This document shows, one piece after another, positions 9,381 to 17,996 of a stretch of DNA of 64,000 bases. Source of the DNA: Pseudomonas vancouverensis. GTDB taxonomy: Bacteria > Pseudomonadota > Gammaproteobacteria > Pseudomonadales > Pseudomonadaceae. The notes beneath the pieces are model-generated. The model did no database searches and was not told where the DNA came from. It was given only the letters and a program-made list of their open reading frames with translations. The stretch's first letter is position 1. The number at the start of each line of letters is the position of its first letter. A program made the position numbers and the translations under genes. The stretch is taken from assembly GCF_004348895.1 (NCBI RefSeq), contig NZ_RRZK01000020.1, forward strand, positions 100,762 through 164,761, given 5' to 3'.

Positions 9381-10406
9381 ATGACTGAAGTAATGAATCG
9401 CTGGGAAATTTCCGCGTTTGGCCTGGACAACCTGAGCCTGGTCAATACCGCCCGTCCACAACCGAAGGCCGGGGAAATCCTGGTCAAAATCGAAGCGGTG
9501 TCGTTGAACTACCGGGATACCCAGGTGGTCGAAAACGGCATGACCGCGACGCTGCAATTCCCGTTCTCGCCAGCCTCCGACATGGCCGGCATTGTCGTCG
9601 CGGTGGGTGAGGGCGTGACACGCTTCAAAGTCGGGGAGCGTGTGCTGTCGACCTACATTACAAACTGGATCGATGGTAATCCCAAGACCTGGGCCGAGAT
9701 GCCGACCCAGGGTGGTCCGATCCAGGGCATGCTCGCTCAATACGTCGTGACACGGGCAGAGTGGTGTGTGCGTGCACCGAAAAACCTCAGTGCCGTCGAA
9801 GCCAGCACCTTGCCGATTGCCGCACTGACGGCGTGGATGGCACTCATCGAACTAGGGCATTTGCACGCCGGGCAAACCGTGGTGGTGCAGGGCACGGGGG
9901 GCGTCTCGCTGTTCGCCGTGCAGTTGGCTGCCGCCAGCGGTGCCAAGGTCATCGTTACCAGCAGCAGCGATGAAAAAATCGCCCACGCCATCAAGCTCGG
10001 CGCCACCCACGGCATCAATCGCAGCACAACCCCGGACTGGCACACCGCCGTGCTGGAGATGACCGACGGCCGTGGCGCCGACCATGTACTGGAAATGGCC
10101 GGTGGCGATAACCTCGGTCGCTCCCTGCAAGCGGTCGTTCCTGGTGGTCGCGTGTCGATCATCGGCTTGCTCGAATCCGACGAAGTGCGCACCTCGATCA
10201 TGCCGCTGCTGGGCAGCCGGGCGTCGATCGTCGCCGTTGCAGTCGGCCCACGCCGTGCCATGGAAGACATGGTGCGCATGATCGATCATCACGGGATCAA
10301 GCCGGTCATCGATGCCACGTACGCCTTCACTGAAGTGCCGCAAGCCTTCGCCCACGTTTACCGCGGTGCATTCGGCAAGGTCGTGATCGACTTCGCCAAG
10401 GCTTGA
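9381..10406 (+). CDS. Zinc-independent MDR oxidoreductase (quinone reductase / alcohol dehydrogenase-like)
   Basis: A 341-residue medium-chain dehydrogenase/reductase. The N-terminal GroES-like domain (residues ~20-130) contains the NYRDTQVVEN and PASDMAGIVVAVGEGV segments. The Rossmann domain (~150-290) has GTGGVSLFAVQLA. The usual catalytic and structural zinc cysteines are missing, as in the quinone oxidoreductase branch. NAD(P)H-dependent reduction of quinones or enals is the family expectation. It is divergent from the LysR regulator and followed by an MFS exporter, a pattern typical of inducible detoxification. The ATG at 9381 follows GAGATAGCC. Confidence 0.83.
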   Translation: MTEVMNRWEISAFGLDNLSLVNTARPQPKAGEILVKIEAVSLNYRDTQVVENGMTATLQFPFSPASDMAGIVVAVGEGVTRFKVGERVLSTYITNWIDGNPKTWAEMPTQGGPIQGMLAQYVVTRAEWCVRAPKNLSAVEASTLPIAALTAWMALIELGHLHAGQTVVVQGTGGVSLFAVQLAAASGAKVIVTSSSDEKIAHAIKLGATHGINRSTTPDWHTAVLEMTDGRGADHVLEMAGGDNLGRSLQAVVPGGRVSIIGLLESDEVRTSIMPLLGSRASIVAVAVGPRRAMEDMVRMIDHHGIKPVIDATYAFTEVPQAFAHVYRGAFGKVVIDFAKA

Positions 10407-10427
10407 TCGCCTGACCGCCATTTTCTT

Positions 10428-10462
10428 CGGGCAAGCGCCGTAAGGCCTTGCCCGCTTTTTTT
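10428..10462 (+). terminator. Terminator between the MDR oxidoreductase and MFS genes
   Basis: CGGGCAAG (10428-10435) pairs with CTTGCCCG (10447-10454) and is followed by CTTTTTTTT. It may uncouple or attenuate transcription into the MFS gene, which starts 22 bp later. Confidence 0.75.
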
Positions 10463-10483
10463 CCTGCAAGGAATGACATCCAG

Positions 10484-11680
10484 ATGACCCGTTCACCCAA
10501 CCCGATGAGCGTCATGCCGTTCATCATTCTGGGCCTGTTTGGCCTGTATACGCTGGAGCTGGGCGTCGTCGGCATCCTGCCACTGATCGTTGAGCGATTT
10601 CAGGTGACGGTGGCCCAGGCTGGGCTGTTGATGAGCCTGTTCGCCATCATCGTTGCCTTGTTCGGCCCGTTTCTGGTGCTGGTGTTTTCACGCTTCAACC
10701 GCAAGAAAGTGCTGGTCGCAGCGCTCTTGTGTTTTTCCTTGTGCAGCGTGTTTTCCGCCTACGCGCCGAACTATTCGACGTTGATGGCGCTGCGCATTTT
10801 GCCGGCGATGCTGCACCCGGTGTTTTTCTCCGCAGCTTTCGCGGCAGCGATTTCGCTTTATCCCAAAGAGCGCGCCACCCACGCGACCACCGTGGCGTTC
10901 ATCGGTACGACCCTGGGCCTGGTGTTTGGTGTGCCGCTGACCGCCTGGCTGGCGGGGCGTTTCTCCTATGAAGTGTCGATCCTGTTCTGCGCCGTGGCGA
11001 CCCTGCTCGCCGCCGTCGGCCTGTTGCTGCGTCTGCCGCGTCAGCACAACGCCCCGGAATCCTTTGGCAGCCAGTTGTCCATCCTGCGCAAGCCGGCGGT
11101 GTGGCTGGCGATTGTCGCGACGGTGCTGGTGTTCATGACCAAGTTCGCCGTGTACAGCTATGCCGCCGAGTACCTGAAAAACCAGACCGGCATGGACAAC
11201 GACAGCATCAGCGCGATGCTGGTGCTGTTTGGTGTCGGCGGGGTGTTGGGCAATCTCTACGCCGGCAGGCTGCTCTCAGGCAACCTGGTGAAAACCGTGC
11301 TGATGTTCCCGATCCTGTTGAGCCTGGCCTACCTGGTGCTGTACGCCTTCGGCAGTGCGTCGATCGGCTCGATGGTGGTGATCGTGTTCCTCTGGGGTGC
11401 GATTCATACCAGCGGCATGGTCATCACGCAGATGTGGCTGACCACCGCCGCGCCCGAAGCCCAATCGTTTGCCACCAGCCTGTACGTCTCCGCCGCCAAC
11501 GGTGGTATCGCCGTCGGCGCCTGGATAGGCGGCCTGTTCATCGAAGCCTATGGCCTGCCGGGTACAATCTGGTGCGGGCTGATCTGCGCCGTGCTGGCGT
11601 TCATCGTGCTGGCAGTGAAGGCGGTGCTGTATGGCGGCGGCGCCGAGCGAATCGGTCAGGGCGCGGTGCAGGTAGGTTGA
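10484..11680 (+). CDS. MFS transporter (DHA1, AraJ/PbuE-like efflux)
   Basis: A 398-residue membrane protein with 12 predicted helices in two six-helix halves; the loop after helix 2 has the MFS-type FSRFNRKKV and a long cytoplasmic loop lies around LLRLPRQHNAPESFG. It resembles the proton-driven arabinose/purine efflux branch. The ATG at 10484 (MTRSPNPMSVM) is preferred over the frame opening at 10448; AAGGA lies about 11 bases ahead. It probably exports a toxic compound or metabolite linked to the upstream oxidoreductase. Substrate unknown. Confidence 0.85.
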   Translation: MTRSPNPMSVMPFIILGLFGLYTLELGVVGILPLIVERFQVTVAQAGLLMSLFAIIVALFGPFLVLVFSRFNRKKVLVAALLCFSLCSVFSAYAPNYSTLMALRILPAMLHPVFFSAAFAAAISLYPKERATHATTVAFIGTTLGLVFGVPLTAWLAGRFSYEVSILFCAVATLLAAVGLLLRLPRQHNAPESFGSQLSILRKPAVWLAIVATVLVFMTKFAVYSYAAEYLKNQTGMDNDSISAMLVLFGVGGVLGNLYAGRLLSGNLVKTVLMFPILLSLAYLVLYAFGSASIGSMVVIVFLWGAIHTSGMVITQMWLTTAAPEAQSFATSLYVSAANGGIAVGAWIGGLFIEAYGLPGTIWCGLICAVLAFIVLAVKAVLYGGGAERIGQGAVQVG

Positions 11681-11725
11681 TGTGCCTGAGCATGAGTCGC
11701 GCTGTGCGACTCATGCTTGCTTCGT

Positions 11726-12619
11726 TCAGTGAGCTGATCGCAATGCCCCGATAAACGCCTGCAGCGCCGAAGACATCTGCTTGTTGCTGGGGTAGTACAG
11801 GTAAAAACTGGGGAAGGGCGTCGCCCATTCTTCCAGCAGCGGCACCAGTTTGCCGTTGTCGAGCTCGGCCTTGATCCATTCACGAATCCACACCGTGATG
11901 CCAAGGCCATCGACCGCCGATTGCAAGGCCACCGCGCAATCGCTGACCACCAGCGAGCCTTTCACGCTCAGCTCAAACGGCGTCTCGCCATTCTGAAAGC
12001 GCCACTTGTACAAACCGGCCTCGCCCGAGCGCCGCCAATTCACGCAACTGTGTTGCAGCAGTTCCACAGGTTTGAGTGGGGCGCCGCGCAGTTTCAGGTA
12101 CTTGGGTGAGGCCACGGCGATTTGCGTCAGCGGCTCGCTGAGCTTGAGGGCGATCATGTCCTGCTCGATGAACTCCCCCAGACGAATGGCCGCATCGAAG
12201 CCCTGGGCGACGATATCGGTGGTGCTGTCGTCGGTAGTCAGTTCGAGCTTGATGTTCGGATAGGCCAGTTGAAAGGTCGGCAGGATCGGCTGGATGAAGT
12301 GCAGCATGGCCACCTGCGGCGCGCTGATGCGCAAAGTGCCGGATGGCGTGTCGCGGTACTCGTTGAGTTCTTCCAGCGCGGCATCGAGGTCGGCAAAGAT
12401 CACCTGCAGACGTTCATACAGTCGCTCTCCAGCGGCGGTCATCGACACACTGCGGGTGGTGCGGTTGAGCAGGCGCACCCCCAAGCCTTCTTCCAGGCTC
12501 TTGATGGTCTGGCTCAGGGCTGAAGGCGAGACGCCAAGGGACTCGGCGGCACGGGAGAAATTACAGGCCTGGGCCACCGCAAAAAAAGCTTTGAGGTTGG
12601 CAAATTCGCTGCCGCGCAT
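11726..12619 (-). CDS. LysR family regulator (CrgA-type), divergent from the amidohydrolase operon
   Basis: The HTH (AVAQACNFSRAAESLGVSPS, LEEGLGVRLLNRTTRSVSMT) is followed by a full effector-binding domain. The ATG at 12619 has GAGTGAGA ahead; a GTG four codons upstream (12631) is also possible. The perfect inverted repeat CATTATG/CATAATG overlaps its start codon, suggesting autoregulation. Its position divergent from the amidohydrolase, YdcZ and OprD genes makes it the likely regulator of that catabolic run. Confidence 0.88.
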   Translation of the reverse strand: MRGSEFANLKAFFAVAQACNFSRAAESLGVSPSALSQTIKSLEEGLGVRLLNRTTRSVSMTAAGERLYERLQVIFADLDAALEELNEYRDTPSGTLRISAPQVAMLHFIQPILPTFQLAYPNIKLELTTDDSTTDIVAQGFDAAIRLGEFIEQDMIALKLSEPLTQIAVASPKYLKLRGAPLKPVELLQHSCVNWRRSGEAGLYKWRFQNGETPFELSVKGSLVVSDCAVALQSAVDGLGITVWIREWIKAELDNGKLVPLLEEWATPFPSFYLYYPSNKQMSSALQAFIGALRSAH

Positions 12620-12650
12620 TATGTATCTCACTCTTCATAATGTTTGAAGA
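12617..12650. promoter_or_regulatory. Overlapping inverted repeats in the LysR/amidohydrolase intergenic region
   Basis: CATTATG (12617-12623) and CATAATG (12636-12642) are a perfect 7-bp inverted repeat with a 12-bp spacer. TCTTCA (12632-12637) and TGAAGA (12645-12650) are a second one overlapping it. They lie between the divergent genes and overlap the LysR start codon. Operator role is inferred. Confidence 0.5.
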
Positions 12651-12731
12651 TAATGCTGTATTCTAAATAAACACCTTGAGTCCGACAATGCATGCAACGG
12701 CAATCCTGCCGGCATCGCTCAAGGAGTTCCC

Positions 12732-14123
12732 ATGTCCGTAGAACCGATTAACCTGCCGCTCGGCGCGCTGCCCGGCGCCGATCGTTTGCTGCTGCTCAAG
12801 GGCGGCATGGTCATCACCATGGATGACGCCCTGGGCAATTTTGCCAGCGCTGATGTGCTGATTCGCGGCACACAAATCATCGCTGTCGGCAGCGAGCTTT
12901 CCGCTGAAGGTGTCGAGGTGGTAGACGCCAGGGGCATGATCGTGATCCCGGGCCTGGTCGATACCCACCGTCACGCCTGGGAAGGTCAGTTGCGGCGCAT
13001 CAACCCCGATTCGCCGACCCTTGAAGACTACTGCAACGCCACCCACTTTTCGTTCGCCAAGTACTACCGTCCACAGGACATGTACGTCGGCAACATGCTG
13101 ACTGCGCTGGGCTGCATCAACGCCGGCATCACCACCATCATCGACAACTCGCACAACGCCCGCAGCGGTGCGCATTCGGACGCGGCCATCGAAGCCCTGC
13201 AGGACGCCGGTATTCGCGCGGTGCACGCCCCGGGTGCGCCGCTGTCCGGTGAGTGGGAGTCGACCAACTGGCCCGGCGACCTGCGCCGCCTGAAAGGCAA
13301 ATACGCCACCGAGCCCAACGCGCTGGTCAGCCTGGCAATGATGTCGCAGATCGACCGCGAGCAGTGGGCGGTCGCCCGCGAGCTGGGCCTGAACATCGTC
13401 ACCGAATTCTTCGGTGCGGGCATGGCCACCGAGCTGGACGCGTTGCAGGAAGAAGGTCTGCTCGGCCCGGACAACATCTTCAACCACTGCACCTGCCTGC
13501 CGGACCACGGCTGGTCGATCCTGCGCCACGCCGGGGTAAAGGTGAACGTTTGCCCACGTTCCGATGCGCACTATGGCCTTGAAGACGGTGTGTTCGCCTG
13601 GCAGAAAGCCGTCGACCACGGCATGAACCCGGGCCTGAGCGTTGACAACGAAAGCTCGTACAGCGGCGACATGTTCACCGAAATGCGCGTGGCGTTTTAC
13701 CTGCAACGGGCGGCGGCACACAGTGCGCGTTTCCACGGCAAGCAGCCCGCGCCGGATCTGCTCAGTGCTCGCCAGTTGCTCAAGGCTGCCACAGTCGATG
13801 GCGCAGCCTGTGCCGGGCTGGAGTCGAAGATTGGCAGTCTGACGCCGGGCAAACAGGCCGACATCGTGCTGATCCGCACCGACAACCTGAGCATCTACCC
13901 GTCCAACAATGCCCTCGGCACCGTGGTTCACGCAGCGGAGCGCGGTGATATCGACACCGTGATCATCGCCGGGCGGATTCGCAAGCAGGGCGGTGTGGTG
14001 CTGGGCGTCAACCGCGAGCAACTGGAAGCCGCCACCGAAGAATCCCGTGCCTACCTGTTCGACAAGGCGGGCTACACGGCGGATCCGTTCGCTGAATCCT
14101 TCAGCCCTCTGCACACCCACTAA
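12732..14123 (+). CDS. Amidohydrolase family metal-dependent hydrolase (TRZ/ATZ-like deaminase)
   Basis: A 463-residue cytosolic enzyme of the amidohydrolase superfamily. The N-terminal and C-terminal strands form the composite beta domain; between them the barrel carries the first metal motif DTHRH (residues ~77-81), a later His in IFNHC and an Asp in SVDNESSYSGDM. It is nearest the chlorohydrolase/TRZ-ATZ deaminase group, so deamination or dechlorination of an N-heterocycle is likely. The ATG at 12732 follows AAGGAGTTCCC, a strong ribosome-binding site. The next gene starts 12 bp downstream, giving an operon. True substrate unknown. Confidence 0.82.
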   Translation: MSVEPINLPLGALPGADRLLLLKGGMVITMDDALGNFASADVLIRGTQIIAVGSELSAEGVEVVDARGMIVIPGLVDTHRHAWEGQLRRINPDSPTLEDYCNATHFSFAKYYRPQDMYVGNMLTALGCINAGITTIIDNSHNARSGAHSDAAIEALQDAGIRAVHAPGAPLSGEWESTNWPGDLRRLKGKYATEPNALVSLAMMSQIDREQWAVARELGLNIVTEFFGAGMATELDALQEEGLLGPDNIFNHCTCLPDHGWSILRHAGVKVNVCPRSDAHYGLEDGVFAWQKAVDHGMNPGLSVDNESSYSGDMFTEMRVAFYLQRAAAHSARFHGKQPAPDLLSARQLLKAATVDGAACAGLESKIGSLTPGKQADIVLIRTDNLSIYPSNNALGTVVHAAERGDIDTVIIAGRIRKQGGVVLGVNREQLEAATEESRAYLFDKAGYTADPFAESFSPLHTH

Positions 14124-14135
14124 GAGGCCACGGCC

Positions 14136-14615
14136 ATGATCCTGATGTCCTTTGCGCTGGCGTTCATCGCCGGTATCGCGATTGCAGTCCAAGCGGCGGT
14201 TAACAGTCAGTTAGCGGGTGCGATGTCGGGTAACACCATGGCCGCTGCGTTCTATTCGTTCCTGACCGGCATGCTCGTGCTCGGCGTGATCGCCTTTTTT
14301 CGCGGCGGACTGGCGGATTCACTCAGCGTCGTGCCGAGCCAGCCGGGCTGGCGCCTGGTGGGCGGCATTCTCGGTGCCGGGGCGATTTTCTGCACCGTGT
14401 GGCTGGCGCCGCGCATCGGCCTGGCGAACCTGTTGGTGCTGGTCATCGCCGGGCAATTGCTGTCGTCGCTGGCGATCGATCACTTCGGCTTGCTCGGCGC
14501 GGTGCTGCGGCCAGCGGCAGCGGTGAAGATCGCTGGCGCTTGCGTGGTGCTGCTGGGCGTCTCGGTGACGCTATTCGGTGAACGGATGATCGCCGTGCTC
14601 GCCAGGTCGTTTTGA
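14136..14615 (+). CDS. YdcZ-type (DUF606) DMT family transporter
   Basis: A 159-residue inner membrane protein with five predicted helices, the size of a single YdcZ unit (half of a ten-helix DMT transporter). The segments AFIAGIAIAVQAAVNSQLAGA and YSFLTGMLVLG are typical of the family. It lies 12 bp after the amidohydrolase and so is in the same operon. It may import the substrate or export the product; direction is not visible. Confidence 0.82.
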   Translation: MILMSFALAFIAGIAIAVQAAVNSQLAGAMSGNTMAAAFYSFLTGMLVLGVIAFFRGGLADSLSVVPSQPGWRLVGGILGAGAIFCTVWLAPRIGLANLLVLVIAGQLLSSLAIDHFGLLGAVLRPAAAVKIAGACVVLLGVSVTLFGERMIAVLARSF

Positions 14616-14624
14616 GTTCGGGGT

Positions 14625-14657
14625 CGAGCGTTCGCTCGGCCTCAGCCCTTTTTCTGG
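14625..14657 (+). terminator. Possible attenuating hairpin between the ydcZ-like and oprD-like genes
   Basis: GGTCGAGCG/CGCTCGGCC forms a short stem followed by TCAGCCCTTTTTC. A second hairpin (GAGCCGAAG...CTTCGGCGGCTC, about 14663-14697) follows. These suggest reduced read-through rather than a full stop, because the downstream porin shares the context. Confidence 0.4.
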
Positions 14658-14726
14658 ATCTTGAGCCGAAGGCTGGACCTTCAGCTTCGGCGGCTCTCGT
14701 CCTTGATAAATGTTGAAGGTGTTGCC

Positions 14727-15992
14727 ATGACTTCGTTGATTCGTGCCGGCGCTCACCCTGTGTTGGCCTGTGCGTGGCTGCTGACGGTTTTCAGCCCATG
14801 GGCACAGGCGGACTTTTTCGCCGACTCTCACGCCTCGTTCGAAACCCGTAACGTGTATTTCAATCGCGACTTCAGGGACGGACCGAGCACGCAGCAATCG
14901 AAGCGCGAGGAGTGGGCCCAGGGCCTGATCCTCAAATTTGAGTCGGGCTACACCCCGGGCATGACCGGCTTCGGCCTGGACATGATCGGCATGCTGGGCC
15001 TGCAACTGGACTCCAGCCCCGACCGCGCGGGCAGTGGGCTGCTGCCAGTGCGCGCCAATGGACGCGCCGATCCCGAGTACAGCAAGCTGGGGCTGACCGC
15101 CAAGGTCAAGGTCGCGCAGACGGAGCTGAAAGTCGGCTCATTGATTCCATCGTTGCCGACACTGCGCCCGAACGACGGCATGATCCTCCCGCAATCGTTC
15201 CGCGGCGCGCTGGTCACCTCCCAGGAAGTACCCGACACGACGATCACGGCAGGGCAGTTGCAGAAGGTCATCGCCCGTAACGACACGAGCGCCGAGGACA
15301 TCGCCCTGAACAACAAGAACAAGCGCTTTACCCGCAATGCGCAAGGCGACCACCTGACCCTGGCCGGCTTCGATCGCAAGCTCAGCGACCAGGTCAAATT
15401 CAGCTATTACTATGCGCAACTGAGCGATGTCTACAGCCAGTACTTCGTCGGTCTGACCGCGACCCAGCCCCTCGGCCCGGGCTTGCTGAGCGGCGACCTG
15501 CGTTTCGCCACCAGCAAGGATCAAGGCCAGGCCAAAGGTGGCAAGATCGACAACCAGGCCCTCAATGGCATGCTGGCCTATGCCGTCGACGGCCATAAGT
15601 TCAGTGCCGGTTACCAGCAGATGATGGACAAAAATGCCTTCCCGTACATCGAAGGCAGCGATGCCTACCTGGTCAACTTCGCCCAGATCGGCGATTTCGC
15701 CGAAGCCAGGGAGCGTTCGTGGCAGGCCCGCTACGACTACGACTTCACCCAGGTCGGCATTCCCGGCCTGACCTTCATGAGCCGCTACATCGCCGGCGAC
15801 AGCGCCGAAGTGCCGGGTGTTGCCGGCAAGGGCAACGAGTGGGAACGCAATACCGAGGTGCGTTATGTGATTCAGGACGGCACCTTCAAGAACCTGGCGC
15901 TGCGTCTGCGCAGTGCGACTTATCGTTCGTCGTTTGCCCGGAATGCCGATGAGACTCGGATTCTGCTGACTTATACGAAGGCGTTGTGGTGA
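14727..15992 (+). CDS. OprD family outer membrane porin
   Basis: A 421-residue protein with a signal peptide ending near QADFFADS and a beta-strand pattern throughout, ending in an aromatic residue (KALW) as beta-barrel proteins do. FEGRNVYFNRDF-like start (FETRNVYFNRDF), SGYTPGMTGFGLDMIGMLGLQLD and the GSLIPSLPTLRPNDG loop are OprD signatures. OprD porins admit basic amino acids, aromatic acids or other small solutes. The ATG at 14727 has AAGGTG six bases ahead. Its position after the amidohydrolase and YdcZ genes suggests uptake of their substrate. Confidence 0.9.
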   Translation: MTSLIRAGAHPVLACAWLLTVFSPWAQADFFADSHASFETRNVYFNRDFRDGPSTQQSKREEWAQGLILKFESGYTPGMTGFGLDMIGMLGLQLDSSPDRAGSGLLPVRANGRADPEYSKLGLTAKVKVAQTELKVGSLIPSLPTLRPNDGMILPQSFRGALVTSQEVPDTTITAGQLQKVIARNDTSAEDIALNNKNKRFTRNAQGDHLTLAGFDRKLSDQVKFSYYYAQLSDVYSQYFVGLTATQPLGPGLLSGDLRFATSKDQGQAKGGKIDNQALNGMLAYAVDGHKFSAGYQQMMDKNAFPYIEGSDAYLVNFAQIGDFAEARERSWQARYDYDFTQVGIPGLTFMSRYIAGDSAEVPGVAGKGNEWERNTEVRYVIQDGTFKNLALRLRSATYRSSFARNADETRILLTYTKALW

Positions 15993-16161
15993 TGGGCATT
16001 GTCGCTGTGACGGTGAAACGGATCACGGCATGAACGAGAACAAGCTTCATCAGAGAGCCATCCGATCAATCAGTCTCACTGATGCCAGGTGTAGCTATAA
16101 CCGATTGGATTGATGCTTTGGCGATGGGCATGCTGTTGGCCTTACTGCAGTGAGCCGCCCC

Positions 16162-16998
16162 ATGTCCGACGCCAATCTGGCAACTCTCCTCGTATTGATT
16201 TCAGCCTTCATGCACGCCAGCTGGAATGCGGTCGTCAAGTCGAGCAGCGATCGCCTTTCATCGATGGCCATGGTCGACGGCGTCGCGTTCGTGGTCGCGC
16301 TGCTCGCCGTGCCCTTTGTCGCGTTGCCTGCCTGGCCGGTCTGGGGGCTGATCTTGCTGTCCGTGGGGGTCAATCTGTTCTATCGCTACTTCCTGATCAG
16401 GGCCTATCACTTCGGTGATTTCGGTCAGGTCTATCCCTTGGTGCGAGGTCTGCCGCCCTTACTGGTGGTGGCATTCGCGGCGGTGTGGCTGGGGGAGTCA
16501 CTGTCTGCGTCAGGGATGCTCGGCGTGGTGATTTTGTCCCTGGGGATTCTCAGCCTGCTCAACCTGAAAGGCGAGTGGCGAGCGCCGCGTAATGCCTTGG
16601 CCGCGGGTGTCTGCGTGGCCTTGTATACGGTCATCGACGCGCAGGGCGTGCGCAGTTCGCAAGGGGTGCTGTCGTATCTGGTCTATTTCACCCTGGTGCT
16701 CAGCCTGCCGATTCCGTTTTTTGCCGCGCGGCGTCGGCGCGGGGCGCTGGTCCGGCATCTGCAAGAGCACTGGCGAATGTCGGTGTTTGGCGGGCTCACC
16801 TACTGCGCCGCCTATGCACTGGTGCTCTGGGCCATGACCCTGGACAACGTCGCGAAAATCGCCGCGCTGCGTGAGAGCAGCGTGATCATCGGCGCGGTGA
16901 TCGCCACGCTGCTGTTCAAGGAGCCCTTCGGTCGCCGCCGTCTTATCGCGGCCGTCACCGTGGCCGTGGGCATCGTGCTGATCAAATGCTCAACCTGA
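16162..16998 (+). CDS. EamA/DMT family transporter
   Basis: A 278-residue inner membrane protein with ten predicted helices in two EamA halves; LLVLISAFMHASWNAVVK begins the first. The motif RGLPPLLVVAFAAVWLGE is typical of the family. The ATG at 16162 has AGTGAG ahead; a GTG at 16150 is in frame. RidA follows 33 bp downstream and is probably co-transcribed. Substrate unknown, likely an amine or amino acid given the neighbours. Confidence 0.85.
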   Translation: MSDANLATLLVLISAFMHASWNAVVKSSSDRLSSMAMVDGVAFVVALLAVPFVALPAWPVWGLILLSVGVNLFYRYFLIRAYHFGDFGQVYPLVRGLPPLLVVAFAAVWLGESLSASGMLGVVILSLGILSLLNLKGEWRAPRNALAAGVCVALYTVIDAQGVRSSQGVLSYLVYFTLVLSLPIPFFAARRRRGALVRHLQEHWRMSVFGGLTYCAAYALVLWAMTLDNVAKIAALRESSVIIGAVIATLLFKEPFGRRRLIAAVTVAVGIVLIKCST

Positions 16999-17031
16999 TC
17001 CGAAACCGCTGTTTTCAAACTGGAGTGCGCT

Positions 17032-17382
17032 ATGCAAATCGAACGTTTCGCTGCGATCAAACGCCGTTCGGAGATGGTCCGCTACGACAATCACCTCTAT
17101 ATTGGCGGGCAGGTCGCCGAAGACGTCAGCGGTGATATCGAGGCGCAGACCCGCGAAGTGCTGGCGGGCATCGAGCAACTGTTGCTCAGCGCTGGCAGCG
17201 ACCGTACCCGTGTGCTTTCGGTGCGTATCCTGCTCGCCCATCGGGAAGACTATGCGGGGATGAACAGGGTGTGGGACGCGTTCTTTCCCGAAGGTCACGC
17301 ACCGACCCGCGCGTGCACCCTGGCCGAACTGATTGATCCAGATTGGCGGGTGGAGATGATTGTGGTGGCCGCGTGCGGATGA
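17032..17382 (+). CDS. RidA family (YjgF/UK114) enamine/imine deaminase
   Basis: A 116-residue small cytosolic protein. The family signature is at the C-terminus: PTRACTLAELIDPDWRVEMIVVAA, with the substrate-binding Arg of the PTR(S/A)C motif. RidA-type enzymes hydrolyse reactive enamines and imines from PLP chemistry. This belongs to a Rid subfamily rather than classic RidA, because it has YIGGQVAED in place of VYTSGQ. The ATG at 17032 follows TGGAGTGCG. Its genome context (amidohydrolase, transporters) suggests a catabolic rather than housekeeping role. Confidence 0.85.
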   Translation: MQIERFAAIKRRSEMVRYDNHLYIGGQVAEDVSGDIEAQTREVLAGIEQLLLSAGSDRTRVLSVRILLAHREDYAGMNRVWDAFFPEGHAPTRACTLAELIDPDWRVEMIVVAACG

Positions 17383-17428
17383 TCGGGGCGTGATTACAGT
17401 CGACAGAAATTTTTTTGAAATCAAGGGG

Positions 17429-17457
17429 TTGCCAGCCTCAAGAAATGAGTACATAAT
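17429..17457 (+). promoter_or_regulatory. Probable sigma-70 promoter of the tRNA pair
   Basis: TTGCCA (17429-17434) and CATAAT (17452-17457) are separated by 17 bp, upstream of tRNA-Cys with no gene between. Confidence 0.55.
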
Positions 17458-17587
17458 TCACGCCATCGAAAGCACTGACCGCTGAAAAAGCTCAATGTTT
17501 TCAAAGAGATAGAGCAAGATTCAAATGCTCGATTTCATGACAGTTTGTACACATTGCCTGTTCGCTACTCGACAGGAAATGTATTGA

Positions 17588-17661
17588 GGCCGAGTAGCAA
17601 AATGGTTATGCAGCGGATTGCAAATCCGCCTACGCCGGTTCGATTCCGACCTCGGCCTCCA
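17588..17661 (+). tRNA. tRNA-Cys (GCA)
   Basis: A 74-base cloverleaf including an encoded CCA. Acceptor arms GGCCGAG and CTCGGCC pair perfectly. The anticodon loop TTGCAAA has anticodon GCA at 17620-17622, and the T arm contains GGTTCGATTCC. Confidence 0.97.
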
Positions 17662-17670
17662 CTTATAAAC

Positions 17671-17707
17671 GAGCTCCGTAGATCTATGATTTACGGAGCT
17701 TTTTTAT
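17671..17707 (+). terminator. Hairpin with T-run after tRNA-Cys
   Basis: AGCTCCGTA (17672-17680) pairs with TACGGAGCT (17692-17700) and is followed by TTTTTAT. It separates the two tRNA genes, so tRNA-Leu may depend on read-through or its own promoter. Confidence 0.7.
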
Positions 17708-17857
17708 TTGCAATGGCTTGCAAGATTTAGTCTTGAAAAGGCCATTTGCGAACTTGCTTCACCGGGACGGGATGTATATATTCCCACCTCTGTTGAACAG
17801 GCGTCAGAACTGTCAGGTCGTTGATCGACCAGGTTCAGATGACTGCACCGCGCTACC

Positions 17858-17944
17858 GCCCGAATGGCGAAACTGGTAGACGCATGGGACTTAAAATCCC
17901 CCGCTCGTAAGGGCGTGCCGGTTCGATTCCGGCTTCGGGCACCA
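17858..17944 (+). tRNA. tRNA-Leu (UAA)
   Basis: An 87-base class II tRNA with a long variable arm (CGCTCGTAAGGGCG) and an encoded CCA. Acceptor GCCCGAA pairs with TTCGGGC. The anticodon is TAA (17892-17894) in the loop CTTAAAA. Confidence 0.97.
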
Positions 17945-17952
17945 TCTTAAAT

Positions 17953-17996
17953 CAAGGGTTTGCGGGCGAAAGCTGATGCAAACCCTTGTTTGTTTC
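17953..17996 (+). terminator. Terminator after tRNA-Leu
   Basis: CAAGGGTTTGC (17953-17963) pairs perfectly with GCAAACCCTTG (17978-17988), followed by TTTGTTTCT. Confidence 0.8.

Noticed and set aside
12663..14192. 509-residue minus-strand ORF
   Set aside because: Antisense shadow of the amidohydrolase gene, with no ribosome-binding site at a sensible start.
17545..17730. 61-residue ORF spanning tRNA-Cys
   Set aside because: It reads straight through the tRNA gene and its terminator.
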